A stretch of 64,000 bases of DNA from positions 297,252 to 361,251 of the forward strand of contig NZ_JAESVB010000005.1 in the NCBI RefSeq assembly GCF_020618775.1. The letters are read 5' to 3'. Origin of the DNA: Acidisoma silvae (GTDB lineage: Bacteria; Pseudomonadota; Alphaproteobacteria; Acetobacterales; Acetobacteraceae). Position numbers and translations under genes: made by a program. Below the pieces are notes generated by a model. It had not been told where the DNA came from. It did not search any database and worked only from the letters and a program-made list of their open reading frames with translations. Shown here in pieces: positions 27,476 through 35,283 of this stretch. The stretch's first letter is position 1. Each line of letters opens with the position of its first letter.

Positions 27476-29482
27476 CTACAAACAATCCCTCGGGAAAGAC
27501 TGGTCGTAGAGGCGTTCGACGACCAGCTCCCCATTCTCATAGGCGCGCACTTGACCTGTCATACGGAAATCCGTGGCTGAGCCGGTCATCTCCGTCTCCG
27601 TCTCGATGCGGATGCGCCAGCCCTCGCGGCCCAGATCGAAATACTGGGAAATGGCGGAGCGCGCCGAGAGCGGGTCATCCGCCTGCACCGTCAGCCTGCG
27701 GGTGAGGCCGTGGTCGAGCGTGAGATCGATCTCATCGAAACGGAAGACGCCTTCACCGAACAAACCACCCTCGCCCACCGTCACATAGGTGGCCGTATCG
27801 GTCAGCGTGTCGATGGTGACGCTGCGCCCCAGCCGGCTTTGGCTGGTTTGCGTGATCGGCGCGAAGGGACCATGCGCGGGCGGCTGGAATGCCACCGGCG
27901 TCTGCGCGATGCCAAGGTTGCGCACCGGCAGCGTGAAGCGGCTGCCGGCCAGGTCTATCGACAATGTCGCGGCTTCCGGCGCCGGCCACAGGATCGGCCA
28001 ATAGGCCGTGGAAATCGCGAAGCGGATGCGATGGCCGGCGGCAAAGCGATGACCGCACATCTTCAGTTTCAGGCGCATGGGCGTGGGTTTGCCCGGCACC
28101 ATCGGCTGCGGGTCTTCCGAACCATCGCGATGGGCGAGGTTGAGCACGGCGTAGCTGACGCGCTGGCTGGCGCCTGTGGGTGACACGTCACACAGGCGCA
28201 CCGCCATCTGGCCCAGCAGCTTGTCGCTGGCAAGCAGCAGTTCGATGACGGGATTGCCGAGGATTTCGACATCCTCGGTTAACGGCTCACTGTCGAAAAC
28301 CAGTGAAAACCCGTCATCGCCGCGCTGGTCGCCCGGCATATCGCCGATGACGCCGGTGCCCATCCATTCGCCGCAGGCCGTGCCGGTATAAAGCGGCGAG
28401 CGGATGGCGGCCGTGCCGCTGCCCGGCTGCGTCGACAGGGTTTTGGACATCTGCGGGTAGAAGGATGTCTCCGCAATCGCCCTGCTGGGCCAAGCGGACT
28501 CGCCACGCCAGTTTCCGGTGACGGCGGGTTTGGTGGTGGAGACCGGGTTTTGCCCGTCTTCCACGAAGGCGCGCAGCATGGGCTCGGCCATGATACCGCG
28601 ATCCTGCCCCTTCAGCCAATGGTCCCACCAGCGCGTCGCTTCCTGCAAAAACCCGATGGCGGGCGTCGGTACGCCGTCCTGCGGATAGATATGCGCCCAG
28701 GGACCGAGCAGGCCCAGACGCGGCACGTTCAGATGTTCCAGCAATTCCGGCACGGCATTGGTATAGCTATCGGCCCAGCCGCCGACCGCCATGACCGGGC
28801 ATTGGATGGCGCTCCAGTCCTCGCAGACCGAGCCGTGCTGCCAGTACGCGTCACGCCGCTGATGCGCCAGCCATAGCGCCGGCCAGAAGGGCATATGGTT
28901 CAGCCGCTTGATCCACTCGCTGCGCCAGTCCGCGCCGCGCATCAGCGGGTCGGCCGGCCTTGCCTGGAAGGCGAGCATGATCGCGCCCCACCAGTGATTG
29001 TCGTTGAGCAGGCCGCCGCCCATATAATGGATGTCATTGGCGAAACGGTCTGTCGTGGAACAGACCGTCAGGATGGCCTTCAGCGCGGGCGGGCGGCGCA
29101 TGGCGACTTGCAGGCAATTGAAGCCGCCCCAGCTTTTGCCCATCATGCCGACAGCGCCGTCACACCACGCCTGCTCCGCCATCCAGGCGATCACCTCCAG
29201 CGCGTCATCCTGTTCCTGTTTGACGTATTCGTCTTCCAGCAGACCATCGGACTCGCCAGAGCCGCGCATATCGACGCGCAGCACGCCGTAGCCCTGGGTC
29301 GCGAAATAGCCGTGCATGGGCTCGTCCCGCGCGCGGGTGCCGTCGCGCTTGCGATAGGGAATATATTCCAGGATGGCCGGCACCGGCTTGGCCTCGGCCC
29401 CATCCGGCAGCCAGAGGCGCGCGGCGAGCCGCGTGCCGTCGGTCATCGGCACCCAGATTTGCTCGGTCACCGTCACAGTCAT
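27476..29482 (-). CDS. CocE/NonD family hydrolase (X-Pro dipeptidyl-peptidase-like)
   Basis: The 668-residue serine hydrolase has an alpha/beta-hydrolase domain with the nucleophile elbow GKSWGG (S117) and a His in GPWAHIYPQ. A C-terminal jelly-roll domain (about 400 onward) is typical of CocE and X-Pro dipeptidyl-peptidases. Members cleave esters such as cocaine, or amide bonds after proline. No signal peptide is seen, so it acts in the cytoplasm. It lies downstream of a dipeptide-type ABC importer on the same strand, separated by a hairpin, and may hydrolyse the imported compound. ATG 29482 is used; GTG 29491 is in frame. Confidence 0.87.
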   Translation of the reverse strand: MTVTVTEQIWVPMTDGTRLAARLWLPDGAEAKPVPAILEYIPYRKRDGTRARDEPMHGYFATQGYGVLRVDMRGSGESDGLLEDEYVKQEQDDALEVIAWMAEQAWCDGAVGMMGKSWGGFNCLQVAMRRPPALKAILTVCSTTDRFANDIHYMGGGLLNDNHWWGAIMLAFQARPADPLMRGADWRSEWIKRLNHMPFWPALWLAHQRRDAYWQHGSVCEDWSAIQCPVMAVGGWADSYTNAVPELLEHLNVPRLGLLGPWAHIYPQDGVPTPAIGFLQEATRWWDHWLKGQDRGIMAEPMLRAFVEDGQNPVSTTKPAVTGNWRGESAWPSRAIAETSFYPQMSKTLSTQPGSGTAAIRSPLYTGTACGEWMGTGVIGDMPGDQRGDDGFSLVFDSEPLTEDVEILGNPVIELLLASDKLLGQMAVRLCDVSPTGASQRVSYAVLNLAHRDGSEDPQPMVPGKPTPMRLKLKMCGHRFAAGHRIRFAISTAYWPILWPAPEAATLSIDLAGSRFTLPVRNLGIAQTPVAFQPPAHGPFAPITQTSQSRLGRSVTIDTLTDTATYVTVGEGGLFGEGVFRFDEIDLTLDHGLTRRLTVQADDPLSARSAISQYFDLGREGWRIRIETETEMTGSATDFRMTGQVRAYENGELVVERLYDQSFPRDCL

Positions 29483-29515
29483 GATCCGCACTCACTCATG
29501 GAAGAAAGTTTTTTG

Positions 29516-29536
29516 GTTCTTTTTTCAAAAAAGAAC
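29516..29536. terminator. A/T-armed perfect hairpin after the ABC importer operon
   Basis: GTTC plus six T, one C, six A, then GAAC makes a perfect 10-bp inverted repeat with a 1-base centre. It lies 8 bp after the stop of the ABC ATPase gene and 34 bp before the CocE start. On the minus strand it is followed by CAAAA rather than a T run, so classical intrinsic termination is uncertain. It may partly separate the transporter from the CocE gene. Confidence 0.5.
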
Positions 29537-29543
29537 GGCTGCC

Positions 29544-31190
29544 TTAGGCGGGGACCGCAGCTATGCCGCCGCGCCAGATATCGCGCCGGGCGAGCGCTTC
29601 ATCCAGCCAGTCCGTCCGCATTTCCGGCACCGACAGCAGCAGCTTGCGGGTATAGTCGTCCGGCGGCGTGTCGAAAATATCGGCGGTCGGACCTTCGGCC
29701 ACCATCTGCCCCTTGAGCATGACGACGACGCGATGGGCGATGCGCTTCACGGTGCCGAGGTCATGGGTGATGAAAAGGTAGGACACCCCCAGCTCATCCT
29801 GAAGCTTCTTGAGCAGTTTCAGAATGTCCTCGGCCACCAAGGGATCAAGCGCGGACGTCACCTCATCGCAGATGACGAGTTCCGGCCGGGCGGCCAGCGC
29901 ACGGGCGATGCAGATGCGCTGCTTCTGCCCGCCCGAGAGCTGGCCGGGAAAGCGGCCGATGTAATCCAAAGGCAGGCCGACAAGGGTCAGCAATTCCGCG
30001 ACGCGCGCCTTGGTGGCGGCCGCCGAGGTCTTTTCAAAGAAAGCGACCGGGCGGCCCAGGATATCGCCGATCTTCTGGCGCGGATTGAGCGCGATATCGG
30101 GCAGCTGATAAATCAGCTGAATACGCTGGCGCTGTTCCAGGCTGCGGTTTTTGAAGGAGGGCGGCAGGGCCGCCGGCCCGAAGCGGAAAGCGCCGCCCGC
30201 GGCTTCGATCTGCCCGATGGCGGCATAGGCGAGCGTCGATTTGCCGGAGCCCGATTCGCCGACAACCGCCACCGTCTCACCCCGGCTGACGGTGAAGGAA
30301 ATGCCCTTCACGGCCACGACCGGCCCGTATTTGACGGTGACGTCATCGACCGTCAGCACGGTCTCTCCACGCGCGGCCTCAGCCACGCCATGGCCGCTCA
30401 TGGCGGCCTGACGCTCGGCCACCAGCGCGGTCGTATAGGCTTCGCGCGGGGAGAGCAGAATCTCGTTCGTGGTGCCGGTCTCGACCATCTTGCCGTGGCG
30501 CAGAACCATAATGCGGTCGGCGATCTGCGCCACCACCGAGAGATCATGCGTCACGTAAAGGGCTGCCGTATTATGCTCGCGGATCAGCTCCCGCAGCTTG
30601 GCCAGAACCTCGATCTGCGTCGTGACGTCCAGCGCCGTCGTCGGCTCATCCAGCACCAGCAAATCCGGCTGGCAGGACATGGCCATGGCCGCCATGGCGC
30701 GCTGCAACTGCCCGCCCGAGGCTTCATGCGGATAGCGCTGGCCGAAGGTTTCGGGGGTCGGCAGATCCAGTGCGCGGAAGAGTTCCACTGCTTTCGCTTC
30801 CGCCTCGCGCCGTCCCATCAACCCGTGGCGGATCGGCCCTTCGCAGACCTGCGCCATGAGCGTCATCGACGGGTTGAAGGCCGCAGCGGCACTTTGCGCG
30901 ACATAGGCCACGCGCACGCCGCGCAAGCTGCGGCGGCCATTGGCGTCCAGCTTGCGCAAATCCTGCCCTGCTAGAAGAATCTCACCACCAGTGATGCTGC
31001 AACCGGCGCGGGCATAGACCAGGGGTGCCAGGCCGAGGGTGGATTTGCCGGCGCCCGATTCACCGATCAGCCCCAGAACCTCGCCCCGGCGCAGGTCCAG
31101 ATCAATGCCATTGGTCAGCACCGCGCCATTGCTGGCCTCGATGCGCAATCCCCGGATTTGCAGCAGCATATCCTGTGCGGCAGCGCTCAT
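29544..31190 (-). CDS. Dipeptide/oligopeptide-type ABC transporter, double ATPase
   Basis: The 548-residue protein fuses two ABC ATPase domains (DppD-DppF type). Domain 1 has Walker A GESGAGKST, signature SGGQLQR and Walker B LLVLDEPTTALD; domain 2 has GESGSGKST, LSGGQKQR and LVICDEVTSALD. It powers the importer formed by the two permeases and the binding protein upstream in the operon. ATG 31190 is chosen because it starts 2 bp after the permease stop; a longer open frame reaches into that gene. The YGEAP-like C-terminal extension of each domain (PPDDYTRKLL) is typical of peptide importers. Confidence 0.92.
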   Translation of the reverse strand: MSAAAQDMLLQIRGLRIEASNGAVLTNGIDLDLRRGEVLGLIGESGAGKSTLGLAPLVYARAGCSITGGEILLAGQDLRKLDANGRRSLRGVRVAYVAQSAAAAFNPSMTLMAQVCEGPIRHGLMGRREAEAKAVELFRALDLPTPETFGQRYPHEASGGQLQRAMAAMAMSCQPDLLVLDEPTTALDVTTQIEVLAKLRELIREHNTAALYVTHDLSVVAQIADRIMVLRHGKMVETGTTNEILLSPREAYTTALVAERQAAMSGHGVAEAARGETVLTVDDVTVKYGPVVAVKGISFTVSRGETVAVVGESGSGKSTLAYAAIGQIEAAGGAFRFGPAALPPSFKNRSLEQRQRIQLIYQLPDIALNPRQKIGDILGRPVAFFEKTSAAATKARVAELLTLVGLPLDYIGRFPGQLSGGQKQRICIARALAARPELVICDEVTSALDPLVAEDILKLLKKLQDELGVSYLFITHDLGTVKRIAHRVVVMLKGQMVAEGPTADIFDTPPDDYTRKLLLSVPEMRTDWLDEALARRDIWRGGIAAVPA

Positions 31191-31192
31191 GC

Positions 31193-32026
31193 TCAAATCT
31201 CCGCGCCGGCGCCGGCCGGCAAGGCGTGGATGGAGAGCAGCCAATCGACCACCAGATTGACGCCGATGGTGACGACGGCGATGGCGCCGGCCGGGAACAG
31301 CGGCGCGAAGCCGCCGAAGCTGATGGCCTGGGCATTGTCATGCACCATGCTGCCCCAATCGGCCGCCGGCGGCTGGATGCCTAAGCCCAGGAAGCTCAGC
31401 GAGGCGATGAAGAGGAAGGTGAAGCAGAAGCGCAGGCCGAATTCGGCCACCAGCGGCGGCAAGGCATTGGGCAAAATTTCGCGGAAAATTACCCAGCCGA
31501 TGCCTTCGCCGCGCAGGCGCGCGACCTGCACGTAATCCATCACCGTGATGTTCATGGCGACCGCGCGGGCAAGGCGAAACACCCGCGTCGATTCCAGAAC
31601 AGCGATGGTGATGATCATGATGGGGATGGAGGTGCCGAGCACCGCGAAGACCATCAGGCCGAAGATCAGAATAGGCATGGCCAGCAGGACATCGACGATG
31701 CGGGAGATGACATTGTCGACAAGCTTGTTGGTGGAGGCGGCGACAAACCCGAGCCCCACGCCGATGATCATGGTGAGACAGGTCGCGATCAGCGCGATGC
31801 TGACCGAGGTGCGGCCGCCATAGATGAGGCGGGACAGCATGTCGCGCCCGATACTGTCGGTACCCAGCCAATCCTTCGCATTGGGCAGATCCCAGACCCC
31901 GCCGACGATCTTGGTTTGCGGATAGGGCGCGATCCAGGGCGCAAACAGGATCATGATCACCGCGAGAAGCACGATGATGCCGCCGATATAGGCGGTGACA
32001 GGGACTTTGCGACCGGCGATTGTCAT
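31193..32026 (-). CDS. ABC transporter permease, DppC/OppC-like
   Basis: The 277-residue membrane protein has the DppC opening, a single N-terminal segment (YIGGIIVLLAVIMILFAPW), then HWLGTDxxGRD-like DWLGTDSIGRDMLSRLIYGG, and five more segments with the EAA loop (ARLRGEGIGWVIFREILP). It forms the transport channel with the DppB-like partner. ATG 32026 has GGAGGAG upstream. It lies 13 bp after the partner permease stop and 2 bp before the ATPase. Confidence 0.93.
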   Translation of the reverse strand: MTIAGRKVPVTAYIGGIIVLLAVIMILFAPWIAPYPQTKIVGGVWDLPNAKDWLGTDSIGRDMLSRLIYGGRTSVSIALIATCLTMIIGVGLGFVAASTNKLVDNVISRIVDVLLAMPILIFGLMVFAVLGTSIPIMIITIAVLESTRVFRLARAVAMNITVMDYVQVARLRGEGIGWVIFREILPNALPPLVAEFGLRFCFTFLFIASLSFLGLGIQPPAADWGSMVHDNAQAISFGGFAPLFPAGAIAVVTIGVNLVVDWLLSIHALPAGAGAEI

Positions 32027-32039
32027 GGTCCGCTCCTCC

Positions 32040-32999
32040 CTATTGCCGCTTACGGCTGCGCAGCCGCGGATTGGCGAGTGCCGCGCAGATATCGGCGATG
32101 GTGTTGAGACCGATGAAGACGATGGCGAAGACGAGGCCGCAGGCCTGCACCACGGGCAAATCGCGCTTGGTGACGGCATCGACCATCAATTGTCCGACGC
32201 CGGGATAGACGAAGACGACTTCGACGACGACGACGCCGACGACGAGATAGGCGAGGTTGATGGCGACGACATTGATGATCGGTCCCAGCGCATTGGGCAG
32301 CGCATGGCTCAGCACCACGCGGCTGCGCGACAGGCCCTTCAGGAAGGCGGTTTCGACATAGGGCGCGGACATCACCGCCAGCGTCGATGTGCGGGTCATG
32401 CGCAGCATATGGGCGACGACGACCAGCGTCAGCGTGATCGCCGGCAAGGTTGTGGCATCCACCCGGTCCCAGAAGTCCATGCCGCCATAGACTGTCGCGA
32501 GGCTCGGCAGCCAGCCGAGTTCAGAGGCGAAGACGACGATGAGGATGTAGCTCACGAAAAACTCAGGGAAGGAAATGGTGGCGAGGCTGAGGATGCTCGC
32601 CAGCCGGTCCATGAGGCTGCCCTCGCGGATGGCCGACAGAATGCCCAGGCCCACGGCCAGCGGCACGGCGATAATCGCCGCATAGCCGGCCAGGAACAGC
32701 GTATTGCCCAGGCGCGGCATCAGCGCGCTGGCGATGGGCGTGCCCGTCGTCAGCGAATTGCCAAGATTGCCGTGCACCACGCCCCACAGCCAATGCAGGT
32801 AACGCAGATAGGCGGGTTCGTTCAGGCCCAGCTTCGCCCGCAGCACGGCCAAGGCCTCCGGCGTCGCGGATTGACCGAGCAAGGCGCTCGCCACGTCACC
32901 GGGCAGAAGCTGCGTGCCGAGATAGAGAAGAATGGAGACGGCGATGAGGGTGAGAACCCCCAAGGCCGCCCGTGCCGCGACAAAGCGAAGAATGCCCAA
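32040..32999 (-). CDS. ABC transporter permease, DppB/OppB-like
   Basis: The 319-residue permease has the DppB N-terminus (RAALGVLTLIAVSILLYLGT, then PGDVASALLG), the family segment LGLNEPAYLRYLHWLWGVVHGNLGNS and the EAA loop (TAFLKGLSRSRVVLSHALPN). It is the first permease of the operon, 21 bp after the binding-protein gene. With its DppC-like partner it makes the heterodimeric channel for peptides or similar amine compounds. Confidence 0.93.
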   Translation of the reverse strand: MGILRFVAARAALGVLTLIAVSILLYLGTQLLPGDVASALLGQSATPEALAVLRAKLGLNEPAYLRYLHWLWGVVHGNLGNSLTTGTPIASALMPRLGNTLFLAGYAAIIAVPLAVGLGILSAIREGSLMDRLASILSLATISFPEFFVSYILIVVFASELGWLPSLATVYGGMDFWDRVDATTLPAITLTLVVVAHMLRMTRTSTLAVMSAPYVETAFLKGLSRSRVVLSHALPNALGPIINVVAINLAYLVVGVVVVEVVFVYPGVGQLMVDAVTKRDLPVVQACGLVFAIVFIGLNTIADICAALANPRLRSRKRQ

Positions 33000-33020
33000 A
33001 ACCCCGAACCCGCCCGGCCG

Positions 33021-34580
33021 TCAGCTCAGCCAGACCTTTTCGCCGATGCGCTGGCCCATGAAGTCGAACATCGGATTGGGCTTCTGGCCGTGCACCTTGT
33101 TCGATCCGGCTTCCAGATAGTCGATGAACATGGGGATGAGCGCGCCGCCGGTGGAGGAAATCATGCTCTGCATCTGGCCATACATTTCGGCGCGCTTGCT
33201 GTGATCAAGCTCGACGCGGGCTTCCAGCAGCAGCTTGTCGAAATCGGCGTTCTTCCAGAAGGTATCGTTCCAGGGCGCGTCGGATTTATAGGCGATGGTC
33301 AGCATCTGGTCCGCCGTCGGACGGCCACCCCAATAGGAGGCGCAGAAGGGCTGCTTCATCCAGATATTGTCCCAATACCCGTCAGCCGGCTGCTGCTTGA
33401 TATTGACAGTGATGCCTGACGCAGCGGCGGATTGCTGGAACAACTGCGCGGAATCGGTGGCACCGGTGAAGGCGACGTCGGAGACGTTGAGGTCCACCGA
33501 CAGCGCGCTCTGTCCCGCCTGCTTCAGATAGTATTTCGCCTTGTCCGGGTCGTAAGTGTGCTGGGGGATGGAGGCATCGTAGAATTCATTCGTCACCGGG
33601 ATCGGCTGGTCATTGCCGACGCGGCCATAGCCGCGCAGCACGGTATCGACGATCTGCTGGCGGTTGATGGCGTATTTCAGCGCCATGCGGACATTATTGT
33701 CCTTGAAGGGCGCATCGGTGCAGTTCATGACGAAGACGCCGTGCTGGCCGGCCGCACTTTGCACGACATGCACCTTCGGGCGCTTCTTCAATAGGTCAAC
33801 CGTGCGCGCGTCCAGACGGTTGATGGCATCCACCTGACCGGAGAGCAGAGCGGCCGTACGGGCCGAGACGTCGTTGATGACCAGCGTTTCGATACTGTCG
33901 ACATTGCCGCAGCCGGTCTTCCAATAGGGGCGCGTCTTCTTGGTGATGCAGCGCACGCCGGCTTCGTAATGCTCCAGCACGTAGCCCGCCGTGCCGATGG
34001 GATTCTTCCAGTCCGTGAAACCGTTCGGCACGACCAGGATGTGATAGTCCGAGAGCAGGAAGGGCAGATCGGCGTTGCCAGCGCTCATCGTGATACCGAT
34101 CTGGTTCGCGCTGAGCTTCTTGATATCGGTGATCGCGGCCAGGAAGGGCTTGGCGGGCGAGGCCGATTTTCCGCGATGCAGATTGATGGAATAGATGATG
34201 TCGTCGGCGTCCAACGTCTTGCCGTTGGAGAAGGTGATGTCCTTGCGGACATCGAAAACCCATTCCGCCGCGCCGGGCTTCGATTCCCAGTTCATGAGCA
34301 GTTCGGGCGTCGCCTTGTTGTGCTCATCGATTTCGATCAGACCGTTCATGATCTGGTAGCCGAGATTGACCGGCACCCATTGCAGATAGGTTGTGGGGTC
34401 CAGGCTGTCCGTGGTGCTGCCGCCGCCCATGCCGAGGCGCAGATGGCCGCCGGAGACCGGCATATCGGCCGCCCGCGCCTGCCCGATCAGCGGCAGGGAG
34501 GACAGGCCCGCCGCCGCGCCTATCATGGCGGTCGCACCCAGAAACTGACGCCGATCGATCATGGACTGTGGCTTGCTCAT
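33021..34580 (-). CDS. Extracellular solute-binding protein, family 5 (peptide/nickel type), Tat-exported
   Basis: The 519-residue protein starts with a Tat signal (DRRQFLGATAMIGAAAGLSS, cleavage near ARA|AD). It contains the family-5 features SLDPTTYLQWVPVNLGYQIM and WVFDVRKDITFSNGKTLDADD. It captures the substrate in the periplasm for the permeases. Family-5 proteins bind peptides, opines, or other amine and glycoside ligands, so the ligand is open. First gene of the minus-strand operon. The 304 bp in front hold its promoter. Confidence 0.93.
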   Translation of the reverse strand: MSKPQSMIDRRQFLGATAMIGAAAGLSSLPLIGQARAADMPVSGGHLRLGMGGGSTTDSLDPTTYLQWVPVNLGYQIMNGLIEIDEHNKATPELLMNWESKPGAAEWVFDVRKDITFSNGKTLDADDIIYSINLHRGKSASPAKPFLAAITDIKKLSANQIGITMSAGNADLPFLLSDYHILVVPNGFTDWKNPIGTAGYVLEHYEAGVRCITKKTRPYWKTGCGNVDSIETLVINDVSARTAALLSGQVDAINRLDARTVDLLKKRPKVHVVQSAAGQHGVFVMNCTDAPFKDNNVRMALKYAINRQQIVDTVLRGYGRVGNDQPIPVTNEFYDASIPQHTYDPDKAKYYLKQAGQSALSVDLNVSDVAFTGATDSAQLFQQSAAASGITVNIKQQPADGYWDNIWMKQPFCASYWGGRPTADQMLTIAYKSDAPWNDTFWKNADFDKLLLEARVELDHSKRAEMYGQMQSMISSTGGALIPMFIDYLEAGSNKVHGQKPNPMFDFMGQRIGEKVWLS

Positions 34581-34884
34581 AGTCAGCTCCCGAGATGAGA
34601 TGTCATTTGGACGTTCAAAGGCGGTGGGCGGATAAGCTCATGCACGCTTCATGCCCAAACCAGAGCCATGAGGCAAACGCATATCTGATTTACGAAGCCT
34701 AGCGATCTCTGCCGGGCGCGTCTTTGTCTGTTCACGACAGAGTGAGGGCGCGCAGACGACACAAGCGCGGCCGTGCGGCGGCAAGGCCGCGTTCGGGCGG
34801 TATCAGCTGCGCTTCGCCGATGCCTTCAAAGCGCCGCACAACTGGCCCAGGCTAAGGCGCGATATAAGCCCAGAGGACCAAGAG
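34581..34884. other. Divergent intergenic region
   Basis: It separates the ABC importer operon from the EthD-like gene and should hold both promoters. The reading frame of the EthD-like gene stays open upstream to 34672, after a TGA at 34669, but contains no ATG, GTG or TTG. Codon choice from about 34790 looks coding-like; I cannot show that it is translated. No RNA gene or repeat is recognised. Confidence 0.5.
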
Positions 34885-35208
34885 ATGACGGAATACGGCC
34901 GTAACGGCGAGGTGATCATGTTTGTCACCTATCAGGGCAATGCGGACTCACGCTTCGACCGGACCTATTACGTGGAACGGCATGTACCCATGCTGCGGCG
35001 GCTGTTCGGGCCGCTGGGCATGACCAGCGCGCAGGCTTTCTTTCCACCGGTGACGGAGACCGGCACCATCGCCATCTGCGAATGCCGCTATCAGGACGAA
35101 GACGCGCTGAAAGCCTGCTTCACCTCGGCCGGCATGCCCGGCCTTGCCGCCGATGTCGGCAATTTCACCGATATCATGCCCGTGCAGGTTCGCGCCAACC
35201 GCGTCTGA
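34885..35208 (+). CDS. EthD family (dimeric alpha-beta barrel) protein
   Basis: The 107-residue protein is a small ferredoxin-like barrel: MFVTYQGNADSRFDRTYYVE, then RHVPMLRRLFGPLGM, and DIMPVQV near the end. EthD-like proteins help degrade ethers and other compounds or act as small isomerases/monooxygenases; the exact role is unknown. Start ATG 34885 has AGAGGA seven bases upstream, though the conserved part begins about 11 residues later. It appears to stand alone; the next gene begins 75 bp downstream. Confidence 0.85.
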   Translation: MTEYGRNGEVIMFVTYQGNADSRFDRTYYVERHVPMLRRLFGPLGMTSAQAFFPPVTETGTIAICECRYQDEDALKACFTSAGMPGLAADVGNFTDIMPVQVRANRV

Positions 35209-35283
35209 GACGGCTTGCACTGCCCTGCCCTGCCAGCCTAATGCCCGTAACAGGGCATTTCGTTTTCTCCCCAGGGGCAGGGC

